Source: Monoplex corrugatus (taxonomy: Eukaryota > Mollusca > Gastropoda > Littorinimorpha > Ranellidae). From it: 64,000 bases of DNA. The first letter of the stretch is position 1; each line of letters opens with the position of its first letter. The stretch covers positions 716,501 through 780,500 of the forward strand of contig CM060306.1 in NCBI GenBank assembly GCA_030674185.1. Reading direction: 5' to 3'. The notes beneath the pieces were generated by a model. That model was not told the origin of the DNA. It worked only from the letters and a program-made list of their open reading frames with translations, and ran no database searches. A program made the position numbers and the translations under genes. This document shows positions 1-49,928 of the stretch, piece by piece.

Positions 1-305
1 TTTCAGTGCTGCTCTAACTTCATCTTTCATTATGGGTGATCCTTCAACGTTCTTTCTTATAATGTGTTCTTCGTTTCTGTCATCTTCTAAAAGGTCTTTA
101 ATGAACTCTCCCCATCTATCTAATATCTTGTCTTTTTCCATGACAAGCGTACTTGTTCATGTGCATGTATTTTTTCCTGTGGACAATTTCTTCAGTTCTT
201 CTGTACATACCCTGAGGATCCGTTTTGTGTCAGTCTTCAGTTTCTCCACATTTTGTTTTCAGCCAAGCTTCCTTAGCTTCATTGCGCCTATTCCTGATTT
301 ATATA
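1..305 (-). pseudogene. LINE fragment, endonuclease-RT linker region, cut by window edge
   Basis: Read on the minus strand, this encodes the stretch between endonuclease and reverse transcriptase of a non-LTR retrotransposon. Recognisable pieces in order are NRRNEAKEAWLKTKCGE, a degraded middle ending in EELKKLSTGKN, then EKDKILDRWGEFIKDLLEDD and SPIMKDEVRAALK, which runs off the left edge. The last two match the conserved 'ILDRW.E(Y/F)...L..D' and 'EV..AL' signature just before the RT palm in RTE-like and related elements. At least one in-frame stop and one frame change separate the pieces, so the copy is dead. The RT itself would lie left of the window. Clade is inferred from motif style only. 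Confidence 0.75.
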
Positions 306-665
306 TTGTACTGTAGTGTAGTGTATTTGTACTGTAGTGTACTGTATTTGTACTGTAGTGTAGTGTACTGTATTTTACTGTAGTGTACTGTATTTGCACT
401 GTAGTGTACTGTATCTGTACTGTAGTGTACTGTACTGTAGTGTACTGTATTGTAGTGTACTGTATTGTAGTGTACTGTATTGTCTGTTATGTCTGTTAGG
501 AAATGTCACGTCTGTGCTCTGTATAACTGTAATTGTACTGTAATGTGCTGTATTGTACTGTATTTTACTGTATTGTGCTGTAATGTACTGTATTGTACTG
601 CAGTATACTGCATTGTACTGTACCGTATTTTACTGTATTGTAATTACTGTATTGTATTATATTGA
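306..665. repeat. Degenerate minisatellite, TACTGTAGTG core
   Basis: Irregular tandem copies of a short core (tgtactgtagtgtactgtat) with variable spacing. The right part from about 530 is more diverged (tactgtattgtactg). It lies in the ACSL intron upstream of the first exon seen here. The small cysteine/tyrosine-rich ORFs it generates are not genes. The following bases 666-899 look like unique intron sequence with no recognisable element. Confidence 0.8.
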
Positions 666-899
666 TTTGTACTGTGTTGTACTAGAACGTCTGTTAGGAC
701 ATGTCCCTTCTGGATTCTGTATCACTATGTCTTTTATTTCTTCTAACATCTGTTATATCTGTGTTTTACATCATTGTCAAAAAGGAATCAAAGATACCAT
801 TGTTTTTGTCCACATCTTTTATGATGGGGAGGGGAGAGCAAGGTATTTTTTTCAGTGATGATTGAAGCTACATGATCATGATGTGTACTGTGTTTTCAG

Positions 900-38771
<37,872 letters not shown>

Positions 38772-38780
<9 letters not shown>

Positions 38781-38930
38781 TCTGTGTTACACAGTACAAC
38801 ACACTGGTTTGATCTGTTACAGTGTTACACAGTACAACACACTGTTTTGATATGTTAGTGTTACACAGTACAACACACTGGTTTGATCTGTGTTACACAG
38901 TACATCAAACTGGTTTATTTCTTTTTATCA
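38772..38930 (+). repeat. Tandem copies of the ACSL stop-codon region
   Basis: ctggtttgatctgtgttaca, which spans the last codons and the TGA, recurs with changes at 38804, 38842, 38878 and 38910, spaced 32-38 bases, each with ttacacagtacaacacac between. The first copy is the real coding end; the rest are in the 3' UTR. Confidence 0.88.
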
Positions 38931-38935
38931 CACAC

Positions 38936-38980
38936 TTCTTCGGAAATCAGATTGATGATATCTACAGGAAACTGGCTTGA
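38936..38980 (+). pseudogene. Diverged duplicate of the last 15 ACSL codons
   Basis: Reads FFGNQIDDIYRKLA then TGA, against FFRPQIDDMYSKLV then TGA at the true end of the gene. The stop codons are exactly 200 bases apart. Sequence upstream of the FF does not continue the match. It may be a relic of tandem duplication of the gene end. The preceding tttatttctttttatcacac and the aatcag at 38945-38950 could in principle form an alternative acceptor. Confidence 0.75.
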
Positions 38981-39010
38981 TCTCTCTCTTACATACTGAT
39001 ATATACTACT

Positions 39011-39013
<3 letters not shown>

Positions 39014-39080
<67 letters not shown>

Positions 39081-39082
39081 CA
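39014..39082. repeat. (CA)n microsatellite
   Basis: About 33 CA dinucleotides, downstream of the ACSL stop. Confidence 0.95.
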
Positions 39083-39169
39083 CACACACACTCCCCATAT
39101 GTGTACACTTTGCAGCCTTTATAACTGGGGTAGGGGATGTGTTTGGTGTCCGCGCCCTTGTCTTAGTGG

Positions 39170-39900
39170 GAAGGAAGGGGGAGGGGGGACAGTGTGATAT
39201 GTGTCCCTGTCATAGTGGGGAGGGGGGGCAGTGTGATGTGTCCCTGTCATAGTGTGGAGGGAGGGAGGGGGACAGTGTGATATGTGTCCCTGTCATAGTG
39301 GGGAGGGAGGGGGGCAGTATATGTGTCCCTGTCATAGTGGGGAGGGAGGGGGACAGTGTGATGTGTCCCTGTCATAGTGGGGAGGGAAGGGGGCAGTGTG
39401 ATGTGTCCCTGTCATAGTGGGGAGGGGGGGACAGTGTGATGTGTGTCCCTGTCATAGTGGGGAGGGAGGGAGGGGGACAGTGTGATATGTGTCCCTGTCA
39501 TAGTGTGGAGGGAGGGAGGGGGGCAGTGTGATATGTGTCCCTGTCATAGTGTGAAGGGAGGGAGACAGTGTGATATGTCCCTGTCATAGTGTGGAGGGAG
39601 GGAGGGAGACAGTGTGATATGTCCCTGTCATAGTGTGGAGGGAGGGAGGGGGGACAGTGTGATGTGTCCCTGTCATAGTGTGGAGGGAGGGGGACAGTGT
39701 GATGTGTCCCTGTCATAGTGGGGAGGGAGGGGACAGTGTGATGTGTGTCCCTGTCATAGTGGGGGAGGGAGGGAGGGGGGCAGTGTGATATGTGTCCCTG
39801 TCATAGTGGGGAGGGAGGGAGGGAGGGGGACAGTGTGATGTGTGTCCCTGTCATAGTGGGGAGGGAGGGAGGGACAGTGTGTATGTGTCCCTGTCCTTGT
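39170..39900. repeat. ~40-bp minisatellite, CCCTGTCATAGTG core
   Basis: About 18 copies of gtgtccctgtcatagtgggg followed by a variable G/A run (agggagggagggggg) and acagtgtgat. The G run varies in length from copy to copy. Confidence 0.94.
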
Positions 39901-40014
39901 GAAGGGTGTGTGTGTGTGAATGGAGTGGGGATGGCAGCAGAGGTGGAGAGTGTCCTTACTTTTGTTGTTCTAGAGTAAGGTGGAAGTGAGGGTTGATGTT
40001 GGTGGGATCAAAGA

Positions 40015-43000
40015 GAGGGGTGTTGTTAGGGGTGTGATAGTGGTTTTGTGGAGAGGGGTGTTGTTAGGGGTGTGATAGTGGTTTTGTGGAGAGGGGTGTT
40101 GTTAGGGGTGTGATAGTGGTTTTGTGGAGAGGGGTGTTGTTAGGGGTGTGAAGGTAGTTTTGTGGAGAGGGGTGTTGTTAGGGGTGTGATAGTGTGTTTT
40201 GTGAGAGGGGTGTTGTTAGGGGTGTGATAGTGGTTTTGTGGAGAGGGGTGTGTTAGGGTGTAGGAGTTTGTGGAGATAGGGTGTTGTTGGGTGTGAAGGT
40301 GTTTGTTGGAGAGGGGTTTTTGTAGGGTGGGTTTTGTGGAGAGGGGTGTGTTGTAGGGGTGTGAAGGTGTGGAGGTGTGTTGGGGTGGGTGGTGTGGAGA
40401 GGGTGTTGTGGGGTGTGTAGGGGTGTGGAGTGTGTAGGGTGTGTGTTGTGGAGAGGGGTGTTGTTAGGGGTGTGAAGTGGTTTTGTGGGAGGGGTGTTGT
40501 TAGGGGTGTGGTAGTTTTGTGGAGAGGGGTGTTGTTAGGGGTGTGAAGTGTTTTGTGGGAGAGGGGTGTTGTTAGGGGTGTGATAGTAGTTTTGTGGAGA
40601 GGGTGTTGTTAGGGGTGTGATGTGGTTTGTGGAGAGGGGTGTTGTTAGGGGTGTGAAGGGTTTGTGGAGAGGGGTGTTGTTAGGGGTGTGAATGGTTTTT
40701 GTGGAGAGGGGTGTGTTAGGGGTGTGATAGTGGTTTTGTGGAGAGGGGTGTTGTTAGGGTGTGATAGTGGTTTTGTTGGAGAGGGGTGTTGTTAGGGGTG
40801 TGAGTGTTTTGAGTGTTTTGGGTGTGAGGTGTTTGTGGGGGGTGTTGATAGGTGGTTGATTTGTGGAGAGGGGTGTTGTTAGGGGTGTGAAGGTAGTTTT
40901 GTGGAGAGGGGTGTTGTTAGGGGTGTGAAGTAGTTTTGTGGAGAGGGGTGTTGTTAGGGGTGTGATAGTGGTTTGTGGGAGGGGGTTGTAGGGTGTGATA
41001 GGTTTTGTGGAGAGGGGTGTTGTTAGGGGTGTGAAGGGTTTTGTGGAGAGGGGTGTTGGGTGTGATAGGTTTGTGGTGTGTAGGGGTGTAGTTTTTGTGG
41101 AGAGGGGTGTTGTTAGGGGTGTGATAGTGGTTTTGTGGAGAGGGGTGTTAGGGTGTGTGTAGGGGGTGTGTTGGTGTAAGGGTTTTGTGAGAGGGGTGTT
41201 GTTGAGGTTTGTGGGGTGTGAGGGGTAGTGATGTGTTTGTGGAGAGGGGTGGTTGGTATGTTTTGTGAGAGGGGTGTTGTGGGGTGTGTAGTGGTTTTGT
41301 GGAGAGGGGTGTTGTTAGGGTGTGATAGGTGTTTTGTGGAAGGGTTGTTAGGGTTAGTGTGTTTGTGGAGAGGGGTGTTGTTAGGGGTGTGATAGGGTTT
41401 TGTGAGGGGTGTTGTTAGGGGTGTGATAGTGGTTTGTGGGGGGTGTTGTTAGGGGTGTGAAGGATTTTGTGGAGGTGTAGGGGTGTGAAGGTTAGTTTTG
41501 TGGAGAGGGGTGTTGTAGGGGTGTGATAGGAGTTTTGTGGAGAGGGGTGTTGTTAGGGTGTGATAGTGGTTTTGTGGGAGGGGTGTTGTTAGGGGTGTGA
41601 AGGTAGTTTTGTGGAGAGGGGTGTTGTTAGGGGTGTGAAGGTAGTTTTGTGGAGGGGTGTTGTTAGGGGTGTGAGTGGTTTTTGGAGGGGTGTGTTAGGT
41701 GTGAGGTAGTTTTGTGGAGAGGGGTGTTGTTAGGGGTGTGATAGTGGTTTTGTGGAGAGGGGTGTTGTTGGGGTGTGAAGTGGTTTTGTGGAGGGGTGTG
41801 TTGTTAGGGTGTGTAAGTGGTTTTGTGGAGAGGGGTGTGTTTGGGTGGGGGGTTGTAGGGGTGTGAAGGTAGTTTTGTGGAGAGGGGTGTTGTTAGGGGT
41901 TGTGAAGGTGTTTGTGGAGAGGGGTGTTGTTAGGGGTGTTGTGAGTGGTTTTGTGGAGAGGGGTGTTGTTAGGGGTGTGAAGTGGTTTTGTGGATGGGGT
42001 GTTGTTAGGGGTGTATGTGTTTTGTGAGAGGGTGTGTAGGGTTTGTGGTGGGAGGGGTGTTGTTAGGGGTGTGATAGTGGTTTTGTGGAGTGGGTGTTGT
42101 TAGGGGTGTGAAGTGGTTTGTGAGAGGGGTGTTGTTAGGGGTGTGATAGTGGTTTTGTGGAGAGGGGTGTTGTAGGGGTGTGAGGTATTTTGTGGAGACG
42201 GGTGTGTTAGGGGTGTGAAGGTAGTTTTGTGAGAGGGTGTTGTTAGGGGTGTGAGGTGTTTGTGGGAGGTGTTGTTTAGGGATGTGATAGTGGTTTTGTG
42301 GAGAGGGGTGTTGTTAGGGTGTGATAGTGGTTTTGTGGAGAGGGGTGTTGTTAGGGGTGTGAAGGTAGTTTTGTGGAGAGGGGTGTTGTTAGGGGTGTGA
42401 AGGTAGTTTTGTGGAGAGGGGTGTTGTTAGGGGTGTGAAGGTAGTTTTGTGGAGGGGGTGTTGATAGGGTGTGATAGTAGTTTTGTGGAGAGGGGTGTTG
42501 TTAGGGTGTGATAGTGGTTTTGTGGAGAGGGGGTGTTGTTAGGGGTGTAAAGGTAGTTTTGTGGAGAGGGGTGTTGATAGGGTGTGAAGGTAGTTTTGTG
42601 GAGAGGGGTGTTGTTAGGGGGTGATAGTGGTTTTGTGGAGGGGGTGTTGTTAGGGGTGTGATAGTGGTTTTGTGGAGGGGGTGTTGTTAGGGGTGTGATA
42701 GTGGTTTTGTGGAGAGGGGTGTTGTTAGGGGTGTGATAGTGGTTTTGTGGAGAGGGGTGTTGTTAGGGGTGTGAAGGTAGTTTTGTGGAGAGGGTTGTTG
42801 TTAGGGGTTGATAGTGGTTTTGTGGAGAGGGGTGTTGTTAGGGTGTGAAGGTGTTTTGTGGAGAGGGGTGTTGTTAGGGGTGTGATAGTGGTTTTGTGGA
42901 GAGGGGTGTTGTTAGGGGTGTGAAGGTAGTTTTGTGGAGAGGGGTGTTGTTAGGGGTGTGAAGGTAGTTTTGTGGAGAGGGTGTTGTTAGGGGTGTGAAG

Positions 43001-45030
43001 GTAGTTTTGTGGAGAGGGGTGTTGTTAGGGGTGTGATAGTGGTTTTGTGGAGAGGGGTGTTGTTAGGGGTGTTTGTGGTTTTGTGGAGAGGGGTGTTGTT
43101 AGGGGTGTAAGTAGTTTTGTGGAGAGGGGTGTTGTTAGGGGTGTGATAGTAGTTTTGTGGAGAGGGGTGTTGTTAGGGGTGTGATAGTGGTTTTGTGGAG
43201 AGAGGGGTGTTGTTAGGGGTGTGATAGTGGTTTTGTGGAGAGGGGTGTTGTTAGAGGTGTGATAGTGGTTTTGTGGAGAGGGGTGTTGTTAGGGGTGTGA
43301 AGGTAGTTTTGGATGGAGAAGGGGTGGAGGTGGTGTTGGATGGAGGTGTGGTTGTGGGACAGAGGGGTAATGTTAGGTGTGTGTAAATGGTTTGTGGAGA
43401 GGGTAGGGTTGTTAGGGGTGTGAAGGTGGGTTTGTGGAGGAAGGGGTGTTGTTAGGGGTGTGAAGTGGGTTTGTGTGATGGAGAGGTGGTAAGGGGGTGT
43501 GTTTTGTAGGGGTTGTGAAGGTGGGTTTGTGAGAGAGGGGGTTGTTAGGGGTGTGAAGGTGGTTTTGTGGAGGGAAGGGGTGTTGTTAGGGGTGTGGAAT
43601 GGGTGTGGTTTGTAGAGGGAAGTGGGGTTGTTAGGGGTGTGTATTGGAGGGTTTGTAGAGAGGGTAGGGGGTTGTTAGGGGGTGTGAAGTGGGTTTTCTG
43701 AGAGGGAAGGGGGGTTGTGAGGTTTGTGAGGTGGGTTTGTGAAGTTGTGGAGAGGGGTGTTGTTAGGGGTGTGAAGTGGTTTGTGGAGGAGAAGGGGGTT
43801 GTTAGGGGTGTGATAGGTGGGTTTTGTGGAGAGGGGGTGGGGTTGTTAGGGTGTGAAGGTGGGTTTTTGATGAGGGATGGGGGGTGTTGTAGGGGTGTGA
43901 AGGTGGTTTGTAGAGGGGGATAGGGGTGTTGTTAGGGTGTGTGAAGGTGGGTTTTGTAGGAGGGAGGGGTGTTGTTAGGGGTGTGAAGGTGGTTTTTAGG
44001 AGGGAGGGGTTTGTTAGGGGTGTGAAGGTGGTTTTGTGGAGAGGAGGGGTTGTTAGGGGTGTGAAGTGGGTTTTGAGGAGGAGGGGGTTGTTAGGGGTGT
44101 GAAGTGGTTTGTAGAGAGGGAGGGGTTGTTAGGGGTGTGAAGTGGGTTTGTGAGAGAGGGAGAGGGGTTGTTAGGGGTTGAGGTGGGTTTTGTAGAGAGG
44201 AAGGGGTTGTTAGGTGTGTGACAGTGGGTTTGTAGAGGGGGAAGGGGTTGTGAGAGGGGGTGTGAAGGGTGTGGTTTTGTGGGAGGGGGTTTGTTAGGGG
44301 TGTGAAGTGGGTTTGTGAGAGGGAGGGGTTGTTGGGGTGTGTGAAGGTGGTTTGTAGAGGGGAAGGGGGTTGTTAGGGGTGTGAAGTGGTTTTGAGGAGA
44401 GGGGTGTTGTTAGGGGTGTGAAGTGGTTTTGTGAGGAGGGGGTTGTTAGGGGTGTGATAGGTGGTTTGTGGAGGAAGGGGTTTGTTAGGGGTGTGAAGGT
44501 GGTTTTGTGAGAGAGGAAGGGTGTTGTTAGGGGTGTGAAGGTGGTTTGTGAGAGGGAAGGGGTTGTGTTAGGGGTGTGAAGGTGGTTTGTGAGAGGTAGG
44601 GGGTGTTGTAGGGGGTTGTATAGGTGGGTTTTGTGAGAGGGAAGGGGGTTGTTAGGGGGGTGTTGAAGGTGGGTTTGTGGAGAAGGGGGTTGTTAGGGGT
44701 GTTGAAGGGGTTTGTAGAGAGGGAAGGTTGGGGTTGTTTAAGGTGTGATAGGTGGGTTTTGTGGAGAGGGAGGGGGTTGTTAGAGGTGTGAAGGTGGGTT
44801 TGTAGAGAGGGAAGGGGGTTGTTAGGGGTGTGAAGGTGGGTTTGTAGAGAGGGAAGGGGGTTGTTAGAGGTGTGAAGGTGGGTTTGTGGAGGGAAGGGGG
44901 TTGTTAGAGGTGTGAAGGTGGGTTTGTGGAGGGAAGGGGGTTGTTAGAGGTGTGAAGGTGGTTGTGAAGAGAGAGGGAGGGTGTGTTGTAAAGGGTGTGA
45001 AGGGTTTGTGGAGAGAGAGGTGTTGTGAAC
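40015..45030. repeat. 38-bp minisatellite, 5.0 kb
   Basis: About 130 copies of a unit with cores ttttgtggagaggggtgttg and ttaggggtgtgatagtgg or ...gaaggtag. Clean near 40.0-40.2 and 42.3-43.3 kb, badly eroded near 40.25-42.2 kb. The right part from about 43.3 kb is a diverged subtype (gaaggtgggtttgtagagag, agggggttgttag). No gene seen. Confidence 0.95.
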
Positions 45031-45093
45031 TGTATGGCTGTGCAAATGTTGTAATGAGCCTATGAGGTTGATGTCTGCTTTTTATAATGCATC

Positions 45094-45096
<3 letters not shown>

Positions 45097-45134
<38 letters not shown>
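45097..45134. repeat. (GT)n microsatellite
   Basis: About 19 GT dinucleotides. Confidence 0.95.
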
Positions 45135-45135
<1 letters not shown>

Positions 45136-45690
45136 TGTGGATTCTACTTGTACTTACGTGGATTGAAAGTTTTGCATAAGTTGAGTTAGGTACATGTGTA
45201 TGTGGAAATGTCATAGGTTGTATGCTGAATTGTCACTTTTTGATGTAAGCTTCCACACTTGTGATCCAGATCTTCTGGGTATGAATGTTCCTACAGCCAT
45301 TTTAAAATGCATTACAGTGACTGGGTGTGTGCTTTGATTAAAGGAAACAGAATGAAATTGAATGATCTGGTGAGTGCTTTGATTTTAAAAAAACAACAAG
45401 ACAGGGAGGGGGTCATGAAGTTCATGTCATGTAAATTAAAACCCAGTGAGTTGTGTGCATTGCTTGAAATGATTGGCTGTGTCTACTATTGCCTTTATGT
45501 TGCTGTATCAGAAATCAATACTGTTTGTTGTTATGGCAGTGAGCCCACCAATACTGTTTGTTGTTATGGCAGTGAGCCCACCAATAGTGTGCCACTTTGC
45601 ATAACTTGGATAAGTAAGCGTGTACATGTACGACACTAAATGATCAATGTGTGTCTACCGTTGCCTTCATGATGGAATTAGAGAAATCAG
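45135..45690 (+). other. Unique A/T-richer sequence, possible 3' UTR
   Basis: Single-copy sequence except for two tandem 35-bp copies (ctgtttgttgttatggcagt) at about 45518-45587. A 110-codon ORF at 45307-45639 has no recognisable domain. No polyadenylation signal was seen. Confidence 0.45.
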
Positions 45691-45694
45691 TAAT

Positions 45695-46180
45695 GTTTGT
45701 TCTTCTGTCAATGTGCCTTACACTGTGTTGATATCACATGTTTGTTCTTCTGTCAATGTGCCTTACACTGTGTTGATATCACATGTTTGTTCTTCTGTCA
45801 ATGTGCCTTACACTGTGTTGATATCACATGTTTGTTCTTCTGTCAATGTGCCTTACACTGTGTTGATATCACATGTTTGTTCTTCTGTCAATGTGCCTTG
45901 CACTGTGTTGATATCACATGTTTGTTCTTCTGTCAATGTGCCTTGCACTGTGTTGATATCACATGTTTGTTCTTCTGTCAATGTGCCTTACACTGTGTTG
46001 ATATCACATGTTTGTTCTTCTGTCAATGTGCCTTGCACTGTGTTGATATCACATGCTTGTTCTTCTGTCAGTGTGCCTTGCACTGTATTGATATCACATG
46101 TTTGTTCTTCTGTCAGTGTGCCTTGCACTGTGTTGATATCACATGTTCTTCTGTCAATGTGCCTTACACTGTGTTGATAT
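45695..46180. repeat. 45-bp minisatellite
   Basis: About 11 copies, core tgttcttctgtcaatgtgcc followed by ttacactgtgttgatatcac. The unit is a multiple of three with no stops in two frames, which yields repeat ORFs of 176 and 189 codons (CSSVNVPYTVLISHV and FCQCALHCVDITCLF units). No sign that these are translated. Confidence 0.96.
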
Positions 46181-46560
46181 CTGACCAGGAAATCAAAACA
46201 TTCATTGTAATTTCATTTATTTACTGGTGGCTTTTTGTTTGTTTGTTTGTTTGTTTGTCATTGTGATGTTTTGCCCAGGAGAAGGGGGTTGCTGTCAACT
46301 GCATGCGTGAGATTTGCACAACTTGACTGTTGTGTCCTAGTTGTTGTCTATATGCAAATGATGACATACCATTGCCAAACAAGTTGTATTTTGTGATGTT
46401 TTTAATTATGTTGACATGTCTCAATCGAATTGCAATACTCGGTTCAGTATTTTATGCCAACAGACGTTCTGTTCACAAACTTATGTCAAAAGACAGTCTG
46501 TTCAGCCCATGTGTGTTTTATTTTTGATTGGACCGCCTTTCTTCCAGAGTTTTGTCTATT
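46181..46560 (+). other. Unique sequence with (GTTT)n
   Basis: Single-copy, A/T-richer sequence with a seven-unit gttt run at about 46231-46258. No gene or element recognised. Confidence 0.45.
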
Positions 46561-46561
46561 C

Positions 46562-47795
46562 TATTTATGGAGTTGCCTGTTTCTAGAACAGAGCCTCTCT
46601 GTAGGGAGTTGTCTGTTTCTAAAACAGAGCCTCTCTGTAGGGAGTTGCCTGTTTCTAGAACAGAGCCTCTCTGTAGGGAGTTGCCTGTTTCTAGAACAGC
46701 TCTCTGTAGCGAGTTGCCTGTTTCTAGAACAGAGCCTCTCTGTAGCGAGTTGTCTGTTTCTAGAACAGAGCCTCTCTGTAGGGAGTTGTCTGTTTCTAGA
46801 ACAGAGCCTCTCTGTAGGGAGGTGTCTGTTTCTAGAACAGAGCCTCTCTGTAGGGAGTTGTCTGTTTCTAGAACAGAGCCTCTCTGTAGGGAGTTGCCTG
46901 TTTCTAGAACAGCCTCTCTGTAGTGAGTTGTCTGTTTCTAGAACAGAGCCTCTCTGTAGGGAGTTGTCTGTTTCTAGAACAGCCTCTCTGTAGCGAGTTG
47001 TCTGTTTCTAGAACAGAGCCTCTCTGTAGGGAGTTGTCTGTTTCTAGAACAGAGCCTCTCTGTAGCGAGTTGTCTGTTTCTAGAACAGAGCCTCTCTGTA
47101 GGGAGTTGTCTGTTTCTAGAACAGCCTCTCTGTAGGGAGGTGTCTGTTTCTAGAACAGCCTCTCTGTAGCGAGTTGCCTGTTTCTAGAACAGAGCCTCTC
47201 TGTAGCGAGTTGTCTGTTTCTAGAACAGAGCCTCTCTGTAGGGAGTTGTCTGTTTCTAGAACAGAGCCTCTCTGTAGGGAGGTGTCTGTTTCTAGAACAG
47301 AGCCTCTCTGTAGGGAGTTGTCTGTTTCTAGAACAGAGCCTCTCTGTAGGGAGTTGCCTGTTTCTAGAACAGCCTCTCTGTAGTGAGTTGTCTGTTTCTA
47401 GAACAGAGCCTCTCTGTAGGGAGTTGTCTGTTTCTAGAACAGCCTCTCTGTAGCGAGTTGTCTGTTTCTAGAACAGAGCCTCTCTGTAGGGAGTTGTCTG
47501 TTTCTAGAACAGAGCCTCTCTGTAGCGAGTTGTCTGTTTCTAGAACAGAGCCTCTCTGTAGGAGTTGTCTGTTTCTAGAACAGCCTCTCTGTAGGGAGGT
47601 GTCTGTTTCTAGAACAGAGCCTCTCTGTAGGGAGGTGTCTGTTTCTAGAACAGAGCCTCTCTGTAGGGAGGTGTCTGTTTCTAGAACAGAGCCTCTCTGT
47701 AGGGAGTGTCTGTTTCTAGAACAGAGCCTCTCTGTAGGGAGGTGTCTGTTTCTAGAACAGAGCCTCTCTGTAGGGAGTTGTCTGTTTCTAGAATG
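46562..47795. repeat. 37-bp minisatellite
   Basis: About 33 copies, core tgtctgtttctagaacagag followed by cctctctgtagggagt. Variants lack ag of acagag or have tagcgag/tagtgag. A block including the rare tagtgagttg variant repeats 460 bases apart (46921 and 47381), showing higher-order duplication. Confidence 0.96.
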
Positions 47796-49760
47796 TGGGA
47801 TCTGTCTATACAATACAGTGTGGGATCTGTCTATACAATACAGTGTGGGATCTGTCTATAGAATACAGTGAGGGATCTGTCTGTAGAATACAGTGTGGGA
47901 TCTGTCTATACAATACAGTGTGGGATCTGTCTGTAGAATACAGTGTGGGATCTGTCTATACAATACAGTGTGGGATCTGTCTATACAATACAGTGTGGGA
48001 TCTGTCTATAGAATACAGTGTGGGATCTGTCTATACAATACAGTGTGGGATCTGTCTGTAGAATACAGTGTGGGATCTGTCTAGAGAATACAGTGTGGGA
48101 TTTGTGTATAGAATACAGTGTGGGATCTGTCTATAGAATGTGGGATCTGTCTATAGAATACAGTGTGGGATCTGTCTATACAATACAGTGTGGGATCTGT
48201 CTGTAGAATACAGTGTGGGATCTGTCTAGAGAATACAGTGTGGGATCTGTCTATACAATACAGTGTGGGATCTGTCTATAGAATACAGTGTGGGATTTGT
48301 CTATAGAATACAATGTGGGATCTGTCTGTAGAATACAGTGTGGGATCTGTCTATAGAATACAGTGTGGGATCTGTCTATACAATACAGTGTGGGATCTGT
48401 CTGTACAATACAGTGTGGGATCTGTCTATAGAATACAGTGTGGGATTTGTCTGTACAATACAGTGTGGGATCTGTCTATAGAATACAGTGTGGGATCTGT
48501 CTGTACAATACAGTGTGGGATCTGTCTATAGAATAGTGGGATCTGTCTGTAGAATACAGTGTGGGATCTGTCTGTAGAATACAGTGTGGGATCTGTCTAT
48601 AGAATACAATGTGGGATCTGTCTGTAGAATACAGTGTGGGTGTCTGTCTATAGAATACAGTGTGGGATCTGTCTGTAGAATACAGTGTGGGATCTGTCTG
48701 TAGAATACAGTGTGGGTGTCTGTCTATAGAATACAGTGTGGGATGTCTATAGAATACAGTGTGGGATTTGTCTATAAAATACAGTGTGGGATTTGTCTAT
48801 AGAATACAATGTGGGATCTGTCTATAGAATACAGTGTGGGATCTGTCTGTAGAATACAGTGTGGGATCTGTCTGTAGAATACAGTGTGGGATTTGTCTAT
48901 AAAATACAGTGTGGGATTTGTCTATAGAATACAATGTGGGATCTGTCTATAGAATACAGTGTGGGATCTGTCTGTAGAATACAGTGTGGGATCTGTCTGT
49001 AGAATACAGTGTGGGATCTGTCTGTAGAATACAGTGTGGGATCTGTCTATAGAATACAGTGTGGGATCTGTCTGTAGAATACAGTGTGGGATCTGTCTGT
49101 AGAATACAGTGTGGGATCTGTCTGTAGAATACAGTGTGGGATCTGTCTGTAGAATACAGTATGGGATCTGTCTATACAATACAGTGTGGGATCTGTCTGT
49201 AGAATACAGTATGGGATCTATCTATAGAATACAGTGAGGGATCTGTCTATAGAATACAGTATGGGATCTGTCTATAGAATACAGTATGGGATCTGTCTAT
49301 AGAATACAGTATGGGATCTGTCTATAGAATACAGTATGGGATCTGTCTATAGAATACAGTATGGGATCTGTCTATACAATACAGTGTGGGATTTGTAGAA
49401 TACAGTGTGGGATCTGTCTGTAGAATACAGTGTGGGATCTGTCTGTAGAATACAGTGTGGGATCTGTCTGTAGAATACAGTGTGGGATCTGTCTATAGAA
49501 TACAGTGTGGGATCTGTCTATAGAATACAGTGTGGGATTTGTGTATAGAATACAGTGTAGGATCTGTCTGTAGAATACAGTGTGGGATCTGTCTATAGAA
49601 TACAGTGTGGGATCTGTCTGTAGAATACAGTGTGGGATCTGTCTGTAGAATACAGTGTGGGATGTCTATAGAATACAGTGTGGGATCTGTCTGTAGAATA
49701 CAGTGTGGGATTTGTGTATAGAAAAAGTGTGGGATTTGTCTATGTATAGAGTAGTGTGGG
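47793..49760. repeat. 25-bp minisatellite
   Basis: About 78 copies, core gtgggatctgtctatagaat followed by acagt. The ctata/ctgta and agaat/acaat variants are intermixed. The array abuts the 37-bp array with no spacer: its first unit is fused to the ctgtttctagaat of the last 37-bp unit. Confidence 0.97.
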
Positions 49761-49873
49761 GTTTGTGTATTTGTAGAAGAGTGTCTGTCTCAGTTGGACT
49801 ATACTTTCTCAAATGACAGAAAACGTGTTTACTTTTTGATTTCTGTCATGTATAATATCATGTATTATTGATT

Positions 49874-49876
<3 letters not shown>

Positions 49877-49926
<50 letters not shown>
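49877..49926. repeat. (GT)n microsatellite
   Basis: About 25 GT dinucleotides. Confidence 0.95.

Positions 49927-49928
<2 letters not shown>

Noticed and set aside
45647..46266. 15-residue repeat ORFs of 176 and 189 codons
   Set aside because: 45-bp array open in two frames; nothing indicates translation.
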